Shown piece by piece: positions 21,152-29,582 of a DNA stretch of 64,000 bases; position 1 is the stretch's first letter, and each line of letters opens with the position of its first letter. This DNA is from Deinococcus aquiradiocola (GTDB lineage Bacteria > Deinococcota > Deinococci > Deinococcales > Deinococcaceae), in NCBI RefSeq assembly GCF_014646915.1, contig NZ_BMOE01000003.1, forward strand, positions 1 to 64,000, written 5' to 3'. The notes under the pieces were generated by a model. The model was not told where the DNA came from, made no database searches, and saw only the letters and a program-made list of their open reading frames with translations. A program made the translations under genes and the position numbers.

Positions 21152-22693
21152 TCAGTCGAGCAGGTACCGGAGGGCGTCCAGGGCGGCGTACCCGGAGGTG
21201 TCCTGCCCCGGCCCGGAATCCGGGACCTGTCCGTGCGGCCAGCGGCCTGCGCTGCGCAGGTCGTCGCCGCTCGTGAGCAGCGCGGGCTCCGGTCCCTGTG
21301 GCTGCGTCTGCCCCAGGCCCACGTCGGCCAGCAGCGCGTTGCACAGGCACATGCGGCCCCGCGTGTCCTCCGCCCGGCCCCCCTTGCGGGTGTACTCCCC
21401 GACCGGTTCGGCCGGGCAGCGGAATCCCACGAGGCCGTCCGGCCGGGCGTAACTCTCGCGCAGGTACCCCAGGTCGCAGCGGCGCGTGCGGGCCGCGTAC
21501 ACGTCCGGGTCGGCGAGCGTGCCGGGCAGCATCACCACCTTAAAGGGAAAGCCGGTCGGGGACGCGTGCGGGTCCGTCCGTACGCGCAGCTCACCGCGCC
21601 GAGCGCCCCGCAGCGCCCGGTCGCGCAGGTCCGCGCGCAGGCCGGACTCCTCACAGTACGCGAACAGCGTGCCCACCTGCACACCTGCCGCGCCGCGCGC
21701 CCACGCGTCCCGCAGCGCTTCCGGCGAGCCCGTCCCGCCCGCCAGCCAGAACGGCAGGCCGAGCGCCGCGAGGGCCTGCAGGTCCACCTCGTCTTTCGGG
21801 CCGTAGCGCGGTTCGCCCCGTTCGTCGAGGGCGCGGTCCCCGCGCGGGGGGGCGCTGTGCCCGCCCGCCGTGGGGCCCTCCACCACGAAGCCCTGCACGG
21901 CCCCCTCGCCGCGCCGGGCCAGCATGGCCGCCAGCACGTTCGACGACACGACCGGCAGGAAGGCCGGACGCGCGAGCGGTACGCCCTCCAGGCCCAGGGA
22001 CGCCGGATCGAAGGTCAGGACGGTCGGGGCGGCCGCGCCCGTCACGTCTAGCCGCAGGGTCGCCGCCTGTCCCGCCGCGAAGCGGTCGAGGACCTGCGGC
22101 ACGTCGCGCGGGATGCCTGCTCCCATCAGCACGACGTGCACGCCCGCCAGGACCGCGCCGTACAGGCCCGGCAGGGTCTGCAGCTGAACCTTGGTGAGGA
22201 GGTTCACGCCGACCGTGCCGCCGTGCCCCTCACGGGCCAGCCACACCTCCACGAAGTTCGCCATGACCGTCAGACGCTCGTTCTCCGGCTGCAGTGGCAC
22301 GCCGGGCAGCGGCACGCGCCGGTACGGCTGCCCCGCCGCCCGGCCTCCCGGCAGGAAGTACCGGTCGAGCACCTCCCGCACCGCATCCTGACTCGGGAAG
22401 TGTGCCAGGGCGCGCCGGGTGTGACCGCCCGGATCGCCGTCCTGCAGTCGCCGGACCATCACGGTGTCCAGGCACGTGGCCGACACGACGCCCAGCTGAC
22501 CGGCCCGCGACACGGCCCGTGCGAGCGGCCAGCCGGACACGCCCACCCCCATCCCTCCCTGGATCACGGGCGGGATGGGGGTGCGGTCAGGCCGGGCGGT
22601 CTGCTGATCGTCTGCCCGCTGATGGTCTGGGGATGTGATGGGTGGGCGGGCCGGGGAGTCAGGATGCACGCCCTCACGCTCGCCCTGCACCAT
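21152..22693 (-). CDS. Nitronate monooxygenase-like flavoprotein (2-nitropropane dioxygenase/PfaD type)
   Basis: A 513-residue TIM-barrel flavoprotein. PPVIQGGMGVGVSGWPLARAVSRAGQLGVVSA at about 40-72 is the FMN-binding start of the nitronate monooxygenase family; VGVNLLTKVQLQTL, VEGPTAGGHSAPP and LAGGTGSPEALRDAWARGAAGVQVGT complete the barrel. The length and the extra C-terminal region with a CLCN segment are closer to the longer PfaD-like branch than to simple nitronate monooxygenases of about 350 residues. The oxidised substrate is not predictable. It begins 22 bp after modB on the same strand and may be co-transcribed. ATG at 22693 has only a weak ribosome binding site. Confidence 0.75.
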   Translation of the reverse strand: MVQGEREGVHPDSPARPPITSPDHQRADDQQTARPDRTPIPPVIQGGMGVGVSGWPLARAVSRAGQLGVVSATCLDTVMVRRLQDGDPGGHTRRALAHFPSQDAVREVLDRYFLPGGRAAGQPYRRVPLPGVPLQPENERLTVMANFVEVWLAREGHGGTVGVNLLTKVQLQTLPGLYGAVLAGVHVVLMGAGIPRDVPQVLDRFAAGQAATLRLDVTGAAAPTVLTFDPASLGLEGVPLARPAFLPVVSSNVLAAMLARRGEGAVQGFVVEGPTAGGHSAPPRGDRALDERGEPRYGPKDEVDLQALAALGLPFWLAGGTGSPEALRDAWARGAAGVQVGTLFAYCEESGLRADLRDRALRGARRGELRVRTDPHASPTGFPFKVVMLPGTLADPDVYAARTRRCDLGYLRESYARPDGLVGFRCPAEPVGEYTRKGGRAEDTRGRMCLCNALLADVGLGQTQPQGPEPALLTSGDDLRSAGRWPHGQVPDSGPGQDTSGYAALDALRYLLD

Positions 22694-22714
22694 TACGTTC
22701 CCGTTACCGGCCGT

Positions 22715-23527
22715 TCAGTCGGGGTCGCCCCGGCGCGCGGCGAGGAGCCTCACCGTGACGAGCACCGTGAAGGACAGCAGCACCATCACGGCCGACAGCA
22801 CCAGCGCGGGCGCGAGGTCCGACTCCAGGGCCGAGTAGATGGCGAGCGTGACGGTGCGCGTGCGGCCCTGCAGCGATCCGGCGAACAGCACGGTCGCCCC
22901 GAATTCCCCCAGTGCGCGCGCCCACGTCAGGACCAGACCCTCCAGCAGGAAGGGAAACGCGAGCGGCCACGTGATGAGCCGGAACACCGCCCACCCGTCC
23001 GCGCCGTCCGTGCGCGCCGCCCCTTCCGCGTCGCGGTCCACCGCCCCGAAGCCCGCCTTCGCGGTCCGCAGGTAGAAGGGCGCGGACGTGAACAGCTGCG
23101 CCATCACGACCGCCGCGGGGGAGAAGGCGAGGTCCACGCCCGCCAGGTGCAGGGGCGCGCCGAGCAGCCCGGTCCGGCCGAAGGTGAGGAGCAGGCCGAC
23201 GCCTGCCACGACGGGCGGCAGCACGATGGGCAAATCGAGCAGCGTGTCGAGCAGGGTGCGGCCCGGGAAGCGGAACCGGGCGAGCAGGTACGCGACGGGC
23301 GTCACGAGCAGCACCGTGAGGAGCAGCGTGACGCCCGTCGTGACGAGGCTCACGCGCAGGGCGTCCTGCACGGCGGGACTCTGCAGGGTCGGCACGAACC
23401 GCGGGCCGAGTCCGGCGTGCAGCAGCACCAGCGTCGGTGTCAGCAGGAACGCCGCCATCAGCACGCTCAGCAGCACGGGCAGGGCGTGCGGCGCGTGCCG
23501 GACGGACGGGCGGGCCGGGGTGCTCAA
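22715..23527 (-). CDS. modB: Molybdate ABC transporter permease
   Basis: A 270-residue ABC permease with about six membrane helices. The EAA-type loop GARTDGADGWAVFRLITWPLAFPFLLEGL and ARALGEFGATVLFAGSLQGRTRT are typical of ModB; DLPIVLPPVVAGVGLL is another family signature. It follows modA by 26 bp. No modC ATPase gene follows; the next gene is a flavoprotein. The transporter must use an ATPase encoded elsewhere. Tungstate or sulfate-like oxyanions cannot be fully excluded, but the modA neighbour favours molybdate. Confidence 0.93.
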   Translation of the reverse strand: MSTPARPSVRHAPHALPVLLSVLMAAFLLTPTLVLLHAGLGPRFVPTLQSPAVQDALRVSLVTTGVTLLLTVLLVTPVAYLLARFRFPGRTLLDTLLDLPIVLPPVVAGVGLLLTFGRTGLLGAPLHLAGVDLAFSPAAVVMAQLFTSAPFYLRTAKAGFGAVDRDAEGAARTDGADGWAVFRLITWPLAFPFLLEGLVLTWARALGEFGATVLFAGSLQGRTRTVTLAIYSALESDLAPALVLSAVMVLLSFTVLVTVRLLAARRGDPD

Positions 23528-23552
23528 CGGTGCGGGTGTCCGTGCGGGCGCG

Positions 23553-24314
23553 TCATTGCAGGCTGAGGAAGCCCCACTTCCTGAGGATCTTCTGCCCGGC
23601 GGGCGACTGCACGTACGTCACGAAGGCCTGCGCCGCCTCGGGACTGGCGGTGCCCTTGAGGACGCCGATGGGGTAGCTGGCGTTCTGGTTGAAACGGGTG
23701 GGGAGGGCGATCGCGCGCACGAGGGGCTTCAGGGTGGGCGTCACGTCGGTGGCGTACACGACGGCGGCGTCCGCCTCGCCGAGCTGCACCTTGAGGGCGA
23801 CCTGCCGGACGTTGGTCTCCTCGCTGACGACGTTCTTCAGGACGCGGGCGGAGAAGTCCCGGCCGTACGTGCCGGACCTGTCGATGGCCGTCAGCATGCG
23901 GCGGGTGTAGTCGCCGACCGGGACGGTCCTGTCGGCGAGGACCAGCTTCAGGCCCGGTTTCGTGAGGTCGTTCAGGGTGCGCAGCGAGGCGTTGCTCTTC
24001 GGGACGATGAGGGTGAGCTTGTTGCGGACGAAGGCCTGCCCCGGAGCCACCAGCCCTCTGGTGACGAGGGGGGTGTACTGGGCGTCGTTGGCGCTGGCGT
24101 ACACGTCGGCCTTCGCGCCGTTTTCGAGCTGCGTCCGGAGGGCCTGGGACCCGGCGAAGCTGAAGGTGGTCCGGTGGCCGCTCTGGGCGTCGAAGGCTTT
24201 GCCGAGTTCGGTGAAGGCGTCGGTGAGGGACGCGGCGGCGTACACGGTGAGGTTCGCGGCGGACGCGCTGCCGGTGGCGAGGAGGAGGGCGGTCAGGGTG
24301 AGGGATTTCAGCAT
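23553..24314 (-). CDS. modA: Molybdate-binding periplasmic protein
   Basis: A 253-residue ABC binding protein. Residues 1-19 are a signal peptide ending SASA, followed by NLTVYAAASLTDAFTELGKAF, the ModA start, where serines bind the oxyanion. FSFAGSQALRTQLENGAKADVYASAN and GEADAAVVYATDV are further family motifs. ATG at 24314 follows AAGGAGCTCCGC, a good ribosome binding site. It is the first transporter gene after the regulator (38 bp) and is transcribed with modB. Confidence 0.95.
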   Translation of the reverse strand: MLKSLTLTALLLATGSASAANLTVYAAASLTDAFTELGKAFDAQSGHRTTFSFAGSQALRTQLENGAKADVYASANDAQYTPLVTRGLVAPGQAFVRNKLTLIVPKSNASLRTLNDLTKPGLKLVLADRTVPVGDYTRRMLTAIDRSGTYGRDFSARVLKNVVSEETNVRQVALKVQLGEADAAVVYATDVTPTLKPLVRAIALPTRFNQNASYPIGVLKGTASPEAAQAFVTYVQSPAGQKILRKWGFLSLQ

Positions 24315-24352
24315 GCGGAGCTCCTTCGTGGTCGGTGAGCCTGTGTGATCGG

Positions 24353-25525
24353 TCAGGGGGTGGACTGCCAGTGCTCGCCCGCATGCGCGGGGTCGTAGCC
24401 GCCCAGGGCGCTGAGTTCCGCCCGGAACGACTGCTGCTGCGCCACGCCGATCAGCGCGGCGATGGCGGGGTGCGTGAGGTACGGGTCCGGCACGACCAGG
24501 TCGAAGCGTTCGCGCTGCACCGGCACGAAGTCCAGCCCGAGCACCTGCGCGGCCGAGCGGGGCCCCGGCGCGGCGTCCGCGACACCCGCCGCGACGCGCC
24601 CGGCGGCCTCCAGGTGGCTGGGTGCCTCGTCGCGGTAGCCGGGCAGACGGGCGCGCTCGGCGAGCGTCACGCCGAGTCCGGCGAGCCACGCGTCGAGCAG
24701 CAGGCGGCTGCCCGCACCGTCCTCGCGGTTCACGAGGCGCAGCTGCCCGTGGATCAGGCTTTCCGGGCCGGTGACGCGCTTCGGGTTGCCGCGCGGCACG
24801 ATCAGGCCCTGCTCCCACTCCCAGAGGGTGTACAGGTGGGCGCGGCGTCCCGGCAGTTCTCGCTCCACCGCGCCGAGGTTCGAGATGCCGGTCGTGGCCT
24901 CCCACAGGTGAATGCCGGCCGCGTGCGCCTCGCCGCGCGCCACGGCCCGCAGGGCCTGCAGGCTGGACGCGTTGCGCCACAGGACCCGCACGTCCGGGGT
25001 GTGCCGGGCCGCGTGCATGGCGGCCAGGCCGAGCGACGGGTCGCAGCCCGTCAGGACCGCCGTGCGCTGCGCGAGGCGCAGGTCCGTGAAGGGCTGCACG
25101 CTGGCGGGCGCGTCGCCGCTGGCGTCGCTGCGGAGGGTGCCGTCGGCCGGCTGGTCCCAGCCGCTCTGCCCGGAGAGCGGCTGGGCGAGCCAGTCGTCGC
25201 CGAGCTGCGCGAGCTGCACGCGCGTCCCGGCGGGCTGTGCGGGGCCGAGCAGGCGCGCGTGGACTTGCGGGGCGGGGTCGTCCTGCAGCTGGAAGAGGTC
25301 CTCGACGCGGCAGGCGAGCGCGCGGGCGAGGCGCAGGGCGACGACGGTGTTGGGGGTGTACGCGTCCGTCTCGATGGCGTGCAGGGCCTGCCGGGTGATG
25401 CCGCAGCGGGCGGCGAGGTCGCCGGGGCGGACGTGCAGCTCCTCGCGCCGTGCACGGACGCGGCTGGGGAGGGGGTCTGCGGGCGGGCCGTGCGCGGCAC
25501 GGTCCGGGGTCCCTGTGGGCGTCAT
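24353..25525 (-). CDS. XRE-type helix-turn-helix regulator with molybdate-binding-protein-like domain
   Basis: A 390-residue one-component regulator. Residues 22-80 form an XRE helix-turn-helix (RVRARREELHVRPGDLAARCGITRQALHAIE). The rest (about 150-385) resembles a periplasmic-binding-protein-like ligand domain found in molybdate regulators (LTGCDPSLGLAAMHAAR, GLDFVPVQRERFDLVVPD). It sits just before modA on the same strand and most likely senses molybdate in place of ModE. A TTG two codons upstream (25531) is a possible start; the ATG at 25525 is preferred. No ribosome binding site is seen, so it may be translated from a nearly leaderless message. Confidence 0.8.
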   Translation of the reverse strand: MTPTGTPDRAAHGPPADPLPSRVRARREELHVRPGDLAARCGITRQALHAIETDAYTPNTVVALRLARALACRVEDLFQLQDDPAPQVHARLLGPAQPAGTRVQLAQLGDDWLAQPLSGQSGWDQPADGTLRSDASGDAPASVQPFTDLRLAQRTAVLTGCDPSLGLAAMHAARHTPDVRVLWRNASSLQALRAVARGEAHAAGIHLWEATTGISNLGAVERELPGRRAHLYTLWEWEQGLIVPRGNPKRVTGPESLIHGQLRLVNREDGAGSRLLLDAWLAGLGVTLAERARLPGYRDEAPSHLEAAGRVAAGVADAAPGPRSAAQVLGLDFVPVQRERFDLVVPDPYLTHPAIAALIGVAQQQSFRAELSALGGYDPAHAGEHWQSTP

Positions 25526-25534
25526 GCCCAAAGG

Positions 25535-25570
25535 TAATTCTGAAATGACGTCAGGTCAAGTGCAGTTGAC
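25535..25570 (-). promoter_or_regulatory. Probable promoter with palindromic operator upstream of the mod regulator
   Basis: On the minus strand TTGACC is followed 17 nt later by TACCTT, immediately before the ATG region, which would give a leaderless message. The perfect 8-bp palindrome TGACGTCA (25546-25553) lies in the spacer, where a bound protein would block RNA polymerase. The -10 match is weak. Autoregulation by the downstream regulator is inferred. Confidence 0.4.
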
Positions 25571-25590
25571 GCCTCTGCGGATGGCCGGGC

Positions 25591-26625
25591 TCAGCCCGCC
25601 AGAATCTCCTCGATGCGCGCCAGTTCCGCCGCCCCGAACTCCAGCCGCGCGAGCGCCCCCACCGCGTCGTCGATCTGCGCCGGGCGGCTCGCACCGATGA
25701 GTGCCGACGTGACCTCCGGCCAGCGCAGCACCCACGCCAGCGCCATCTGCGCGAGCGTCTGCCCGCGCTCCAGCGCCAGCGCGTTCAGGGCGCGCGTGCG
25801 GGCCAGCACCGCGTCCGTCACGTGCTCCGGCCGCAGGAACCGGCCCGTGCTCGCCCGCGACCCCTCCGGAATCCCGCCGTCCAGGTACCGGTCCGTCAGG
25901 AGCCCCTGCTGCAGCGGACTGAACACGATGCTGCCCATCCCCGTGTCACGCAGCGCCGCCAGCAGCCCCGCCTCCACGTGCCGGTTCAGCATGCTGTACG
26001 ACGGCTGGTGGATCAGGGCGGGCGTGCCCAGCTCCCGCAGCAGGGCGGCCGCGTGCCGCGTCGCTTCCGGCGAGTAGTTGCTGAGCCCCACGTACAGGGC
26101 CCGCCCGCTCCGCACGATGTGGTCCAGGGCCGTCATCGTCTCCTCCAGCGGTGTCTGCGGGTCGGGCCGGTGGTGGTAGAAGATGTCCACGTACTCCAGC
26201 CCCATGCGCGCGAGGCTCTGGTCCAGGCTGGCGATCAGCGACTTGCGGCTTCCCCAGCTGCCGTACGGGCCGTCCCACATGTCGTACCCGGCCTTGCTGG
26301 ACACGATCAGCTCGTCGCGGTAGGGCCGCAGGTCCTGCTGGATCACCCGCCCGAAGGTGCGTTCGGCACTGCCGGGCGGCGGGCCGTAGTTGTTGGCGAG
26401 GTCGAAGTGTGTGACGCCCAGGTCGAAGGCGCGCCTCAGCATGGCGCGCGCGTTCTCCAGGCTGTCGCGCCCGCCGAACTCCTGCGCGGCGAAGTTGTGC
26501 CACAGTCCGAGCGAGATGGCCGGGAGGTGCAGGCCGCTGCGTCCGCTGCGGCGGTACGTCATGCCCGCGTACCGGGCGGGGGCGGGCGTGTAGGGCTCGG
26601 CGTGCACTGCGGGGTCGGTCGTCAT
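25591..26625 (-). CDS. Aldo/keto reductase, YghZ/Gpr-like
   Basis: A 344-residue NADPH-dependent aldo/keto reductase. MTYRRSGRSGLHLPAISLGLWHNF near residue 21 is the start typical of the YghZ (L-glyceraldehyde-3-phosphate reductase) branch. Visible catalytic elements are the FDLANNYG motif (Asp and Tyr), the SSKAGYDMW lysine and the YHHRPDP histidine. The C-terminal GASRPAQIDDAV binds the cofactor 2'-phosphate. ATG at 26625 has GAGG five bases upstream. It may detoxify methylglyoxal or other aldehydes; the exact substrate is not predictable. Confidence 0.9.
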   Translation of the reverse strand: MTTDPAVHAEPYTPAPARYAGMTYRRSGRSGLHLPAISLGLWHNFAAQEFGGRDSLENARAMLRRAFDLGVTHFDLANNYGPPPGSAERTFGRVIQQDLRPYRDELIVSSKAGYDMWDGPYGSWGSRKSLIASLDQSLARMGLEYVDIFYHHRPDPQTPLEETMTALDHIVRSGRALYVGLSNYSPEATRHAAALLRELGTPALIHQPSYSMLNRHVEAGLLAALRDTGMGSIVFSPLQQGLLTDRYLDGGIPEGSRASTGRFLRPEHVTDAVLARTRALNALALERGQTLAQMALAWVLRWPEVTSALIGASRPAQIDDAVGALARLEFGAAELARIEEILAG

Positions 26626-26773
26626 GGAGGCCTCGTTTCCGGGTGGTCCGGCGTCTGGGAACGGCCCGGGCACCCGTGAGCGCCCGGGGCTGAATCGGTT
26701 CAGTTCCGGTCCATCAGAGCACACCGCGTCCCTGCTGACCAGGGGTGACACTCCGCACGGCCCGTCCCGGTCG

Positions 26774-27367
26774 TCAGTCGGTGAAGTACCGGACCTTCTC
26801 CGCCAGCGGGCGGCGCTTCCCGGCGGGCCAGCTGCCCTCGTCGCGCGGGTAGCCGAGGTACAGCACGCCCATCATGCTGGCGCGCTCACCGAAGCCGAGT
26901 GCCGCGCGCGTCGCGTCGTGCAGGCTGGGCGGGTTGCTGATCCACTTGCTCGCCAGTCCCAGCGAGCGCGCCGTCAGCATCAGGTTCTGCACGGCGCACG
27001 CGACCGCCCACTGCTCCTCGTGCAGCGGCATGCGCGGCTGCACGGCGGGCTCCACCGCGACCGCGATCCAGACGGGCGCAAGCTGCTGGCGGCCCTGCTG
27101 CAGGCGCAGCACCTCGGGGTCCGCCTGCGGTTCGCCTTTCAGCAGGGCCAGGGAGGTGGCGAGCGCTCCGGAGAGACGCATGCGGGCCTCGCCGGTGAAG
27201 ACCGCGAAGCGCCACGGTTCGGTCTGCCCATGGCTGGGAGCCCAGTTCGCGGCCTCCAGCACGCGTTCGATGACGGGCGGCGCGACCGGGACGGCACTGA
27301 GGTTCAGGAGGTCCACGGTGCGGCGCTCGCGGACGCTGTCGTGCAGGCTGAGGGGGAGGCCGCTCAT
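26774..27367 (-). CDS. Nitroreductase family protein
   Basis: A 197-residue FMN-dependent oxidoreductase of the small YdjA-like nitroreductase group. The start SVRERRTVDLLNLSAVPV is the FMN-phosphate-binding arginine region, EAANWAPSHGQTEPWRFAVF is the conserved flavin motif, and YLGYPRDE near the end is usual. It reduces nitro compounds or quinones with NAD(P)H, but the physiological substrate is unknown. A longer frame starts at 27427; the ATG at 27367 was chosen as it leads directly into the domain, though no ribosome binding site is evident. Confidence 0.85.
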   Translation of the reverse strand: MSGLPLSLHDSVRERRTVDLLNLSAVPVAPPVIERVLEAANWAPSHGQTEPWRFAVFTGEARMRLSGALATSLALLKGEPQADPEVLRLQQGRQQLAPVWIAVAVEPAVQPRMPLHEEQWAVACAVQNLMLTARSLGLASKWISNPPSLHDATRAALGFGERASMMGVLYLGYPRDEGSWPAGKRRPLAEKVRYFTD

Positions 27368-27470
27368 CGGGGTGCGGCCGGGATGGGGGAGGGGAGGGTG
27401 AAGGCCATGCTGCACGAAGCATCTCATAACCGAGTAAAACGGTCAAGATTGCGGGGCTTCGCTGCCGGAC

Positions 27471-27496
27471 TGAACCTTTCCCGCTCCGCCCACGTA
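27471..27496 (+). promoter_or_regulatory. Probable ECF-type promoter of the sigma gene
   Basis: TGAACC (27471-27476) and CGTA (27493-27496) are separated by 16 nt, the -35 GAAC and -10 CGT pattern of ECF sigma factors. It lies 8 bp before the sigma factor ATG, so a leaderless or very short leader is implied. Autoregulation by the encoded sigma factor is inferred. Confidence 0.5.
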
Positions 27497-27504
27497 CCCC
27501 TGCC

Positions 27505-28173
27505 ATGATCCGTTCCCCGACCGCCGCGCTCCTGGCCCGCCCCGACCGTGCCGGCCGCGACCCGGGCCGCCGCACCGCCCGGCCTGATAGCGTGGAGGCC
27601 GTGGCCGATCCGCCCGACCCGCCGAGTGACGCGCACCTCATGCAGTCCCTGCAGGTGCGGGATGAGCGCGCGCTGGCCACGCTGTACGACCGGCACAGTC
27701 CCGGCGTGTACGCCCTGCTGCTGCGCCTGCTGGACCCGCCGAGCGCGCAGGAGGTGCTGCAGGACGTGTTCCTGCGGCTGTGGGAGGCCCCGGAACGGTT
27801 CGATGCGGGCCGGGCAGAACTGCGCGCGTACCTGCTGGTGATGGCCCGCTCGCGCGCCCTGGACCGCCTGCGGCAACGGCGCGGCGAGTGGCGCCTCTAC
27901 GACGACGAGGGCCAGGACTTCCCGCTCCCCGACGACCGTCAGGACCCCTTCGCCCGGGCCGCCGACCAGCAGCAGGCCGACGAGGTGCGGCAGGCGATGG
28001 CGCGCCTGAGCGACGTGCAGCGCGAAACGGTGCGGCGCGCCTTCCTGCTGGGCGAGTCGCGCGAGGAAACGGCACGGCACATGGGCGTCCCGGTCGGCAC
28101 GGTCAAGAGCCGCCTGAACACCGCGCTCGGCGCCCTGAAACGCCGCCTCTCCGTACGGGAGGACCACGAATGA
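27505..28173 (+). CDS. ECF-type RNA polymerase sigma factor
   Basis: A 222-residue sigma-70 family factor of the extracytoplasmic type. Region 2 spans about 45-115 (ATLYDRHSPGVYALLLRLLD, EVLQDVFLRLWEAPERFD) and region 4 about 155-215 (RLSDVQRETVRRAFLLGESR, GVPVGTVKSRLNTALGALKR). The first 40 residues are Pro/Arg-rich and unlike the family, so the true start may be a GTG near 27592 or 27601. The next gene encodes a zinc-binding anti-sigma, and the pair is transcribed together with a 61-bp gap. The likely trigger is an envelope or redox stress, which the sequence does not identify. Confidence 0.9.
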   Translation: MIRSPTAALLARPDRAGRDPGRRTARPDSVEAVADPPDPPSDAHLMQSLQVRDERALATLYDRHSPGVYALLLRLLDPPSAQEVLQDVFLRLWEAPERFDAGRAELRAYLLVMARSRALDRLRQRRGEWRLYDDEGQDFPLPDDRQDPFARAADQQQADEVRQAMARLSDVQRETVRRAFLLGESREETARHMGVPVGTVKSRLNTALGALKRRLSVREDHE

Positions 28174-28234
28174 CCCGCCTGCGCCCGCCACATGCCCTCG
28201 ACCGTCCGTCCTGCCACCCGAAGGAGGTGAACAC

Positions 28235-29521
28235 ATGACCCCCCAACCCCCCGTCCCACCGGAACACGACCGCTGGCGTGACGAACTGCACCTTGCCGCC
28301 GCGTCCGGACGAAGGCCCGGTCCGGCGCTGGACGCTCACCTGCAGCACTGCTCCGCCTGCCGGGAAGAGTGGGCGCTGTTGCAGACCCTGCAGGCGACCC
28401 TGCTGGAGGACGCCGCCGCGCCGCCTGCCGCGCCGCCGCCCGCCGTGCGGGACGCACTGCTGCGCCGCGCGAACGGCCGCACCGTGGCCCGCCCCGCACC
28501 GGTTCAGGCGAGGTCGGCAGTCCGTCCAGGGGCCCGCGCCGCCCTGTGGCCCGGGCTCGCGCTCGGTGCGGCTGCCGTCGCCGCCGCCCTGCTGCTCACC
28601 GGAACGCTCCTCGGCCCACCCAGCCTCGCGGGTGGCCTGCCGGACCCGGCCGTCGTCGTGAACGCCGGACCGGCCCTGCTCGTCGCCAGCAACGGCGCCC
28701 TCCCTCCCGCCGGACGCGGGACGCCCGGCACGGCCCGCGTGAGCCTCGTCACGGGCGAACGCGTGACCGCCACCCTCGACCTGCCCTCTCCGTCCCCTGC
28801 GTGGTTCACGGAGGGCCTGCGCGTCGGCGAGGACGTGTACCTCGCCGACGCCGGCAACGACCGCGTCCTCGAAGTCCAGCTGAGCCCCCTGCGCCTGCGG
28901 CGCGCCTACCCCGTGCCGGGCGGCGTGGCGGGCCTGAGTGCCGGCAACGGCCGCGTGTACTACAAGTCCGTGCGCGGCGAGGTCGGCACCCTCCCCACCG
29001 TCCTGCACGCCGGGACGCGGATGGCGCTGCACGCCGAGGCGCCCACCCGCATGCCGGACGTGATGGACGGCGTGCTGATGCAGCGCGGCACCCTGTACGT
29101 CACGCACCACCTGCGCGGCGAACTGTGCCTCCTCGACCCGGTCACGCTCGCCGTCCGGACGCGCGTACACGTGGGGGGCGCGCCGGTCGGAATCACCGCG
29201 GACCGGGAGGGCCTGCTGCTGCTGGACGTGCAGGGCCGCCTGCTCCGCACCGACTTCCAGGGCCGCGTGCGGCGCACCTGGGCGCTGCCGGGCCAGCCGG
29301 ACAAGTTCGTGCTGAACGGCCGCACGGTCGTCGTCACGGACCGCGCAGGAACCGTCACCCGCCTCGACCTCGGCAGCGGAGCGCAGCGCAGCGCGGCCCT
29401 CCACCACCCGATGGACGTGACGCTCGACCCGCGCGGCGACATCGTGGTCGCGCAGGGTGGGCGCGGCGTCGCGCTCCTCACGCCGGACCTGACCGTGATG
29501 CCCGGCGGCGACGTGCGCTGA
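28235..29521 (+). CDS. Zinc-binding anti-sigma factor with large extracytoplasmic domain
   Basis: A 428-residue membrane protein. The N-terminal anti-sigma domain has the ZAS-type motif H-x3-C-x2-C in AHLQHCSACREEW (H35, C39, C42). One membrane helix lies at about 104-127 (ALWPGLALGAAAVAAALLLT). The remaining 300 residues form repeated short beta segments such as GRVYYKSVRGEVGTL and REGLLLLDVQGRLLRTDF, looking like a beta-propeller. It would hold the sigma factor inactive at the membrane and release it on an outside or redox signal. A strong AAGGAGGTGAACAC ribosome binding site precedes the ATG. Confidence 0.8.
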   Translation: MTPQPPVPPEHDRWRDELHLAAASGRRPGPALDAHLQHCSACREEWALLQTLQATLLEDAAAPPAAPPPAVRDALLRRANGRTVARPAPVQARSAVRPGARAALWPGLALGAAAVAAALLLTGTLLGPPSLAGGLPDPAVVVNAGPALLVASNGALPPAGRGTPGTARVSLVTGERVTATLDLPSPSPAWFTEGLRVGEDVYLADAGNDRVLEVQLSPLRLRRAYPVPGGVAGLSAGNGRVYYKSVRGEVGTLPTVLHAGTRMALHAEAPTRMPDVMDGVLMQRGTLYVTHHLRGELCLLDPVTLAVRTRVHVGGAPVGITADREGLLLLDVQGRLLRTDFQGRVRRTWALPGQPDKFVLNGRTVVVTDRAGTVTRLDLGSGAQRSAALHHPMDVTLDPRGDIVVAQGGRGVALLTPDLTVMPGGDVR

Positions 29522-29549
29522 CCGTCCCCTTCCGGCCGAGGGGGCGGTC
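29520..29549. terminator. Hairpin between convergent genes
   Basis: GACCGTCCCC (29520-29529) pairs with GGGGGCGGTC (29540-29549) with one wobble. It overlaps the anti-sigma stop codon and lies before the convergent signalling gene, so it could end transcription in both directions. No T-run follows. Confidence 0.5.
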
Positions 29550-29582
29550 TCCGCGGTCCCGTGCGACCGGCCTCCGGACCGC

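Noticed and set aside
23530..25000. Alternative frames over modA and its regulator suggesting a modC ATPase
   Set aside because: None shows Walker A, signature LSGGQ or Walker B motifs; modC is absent from this window.
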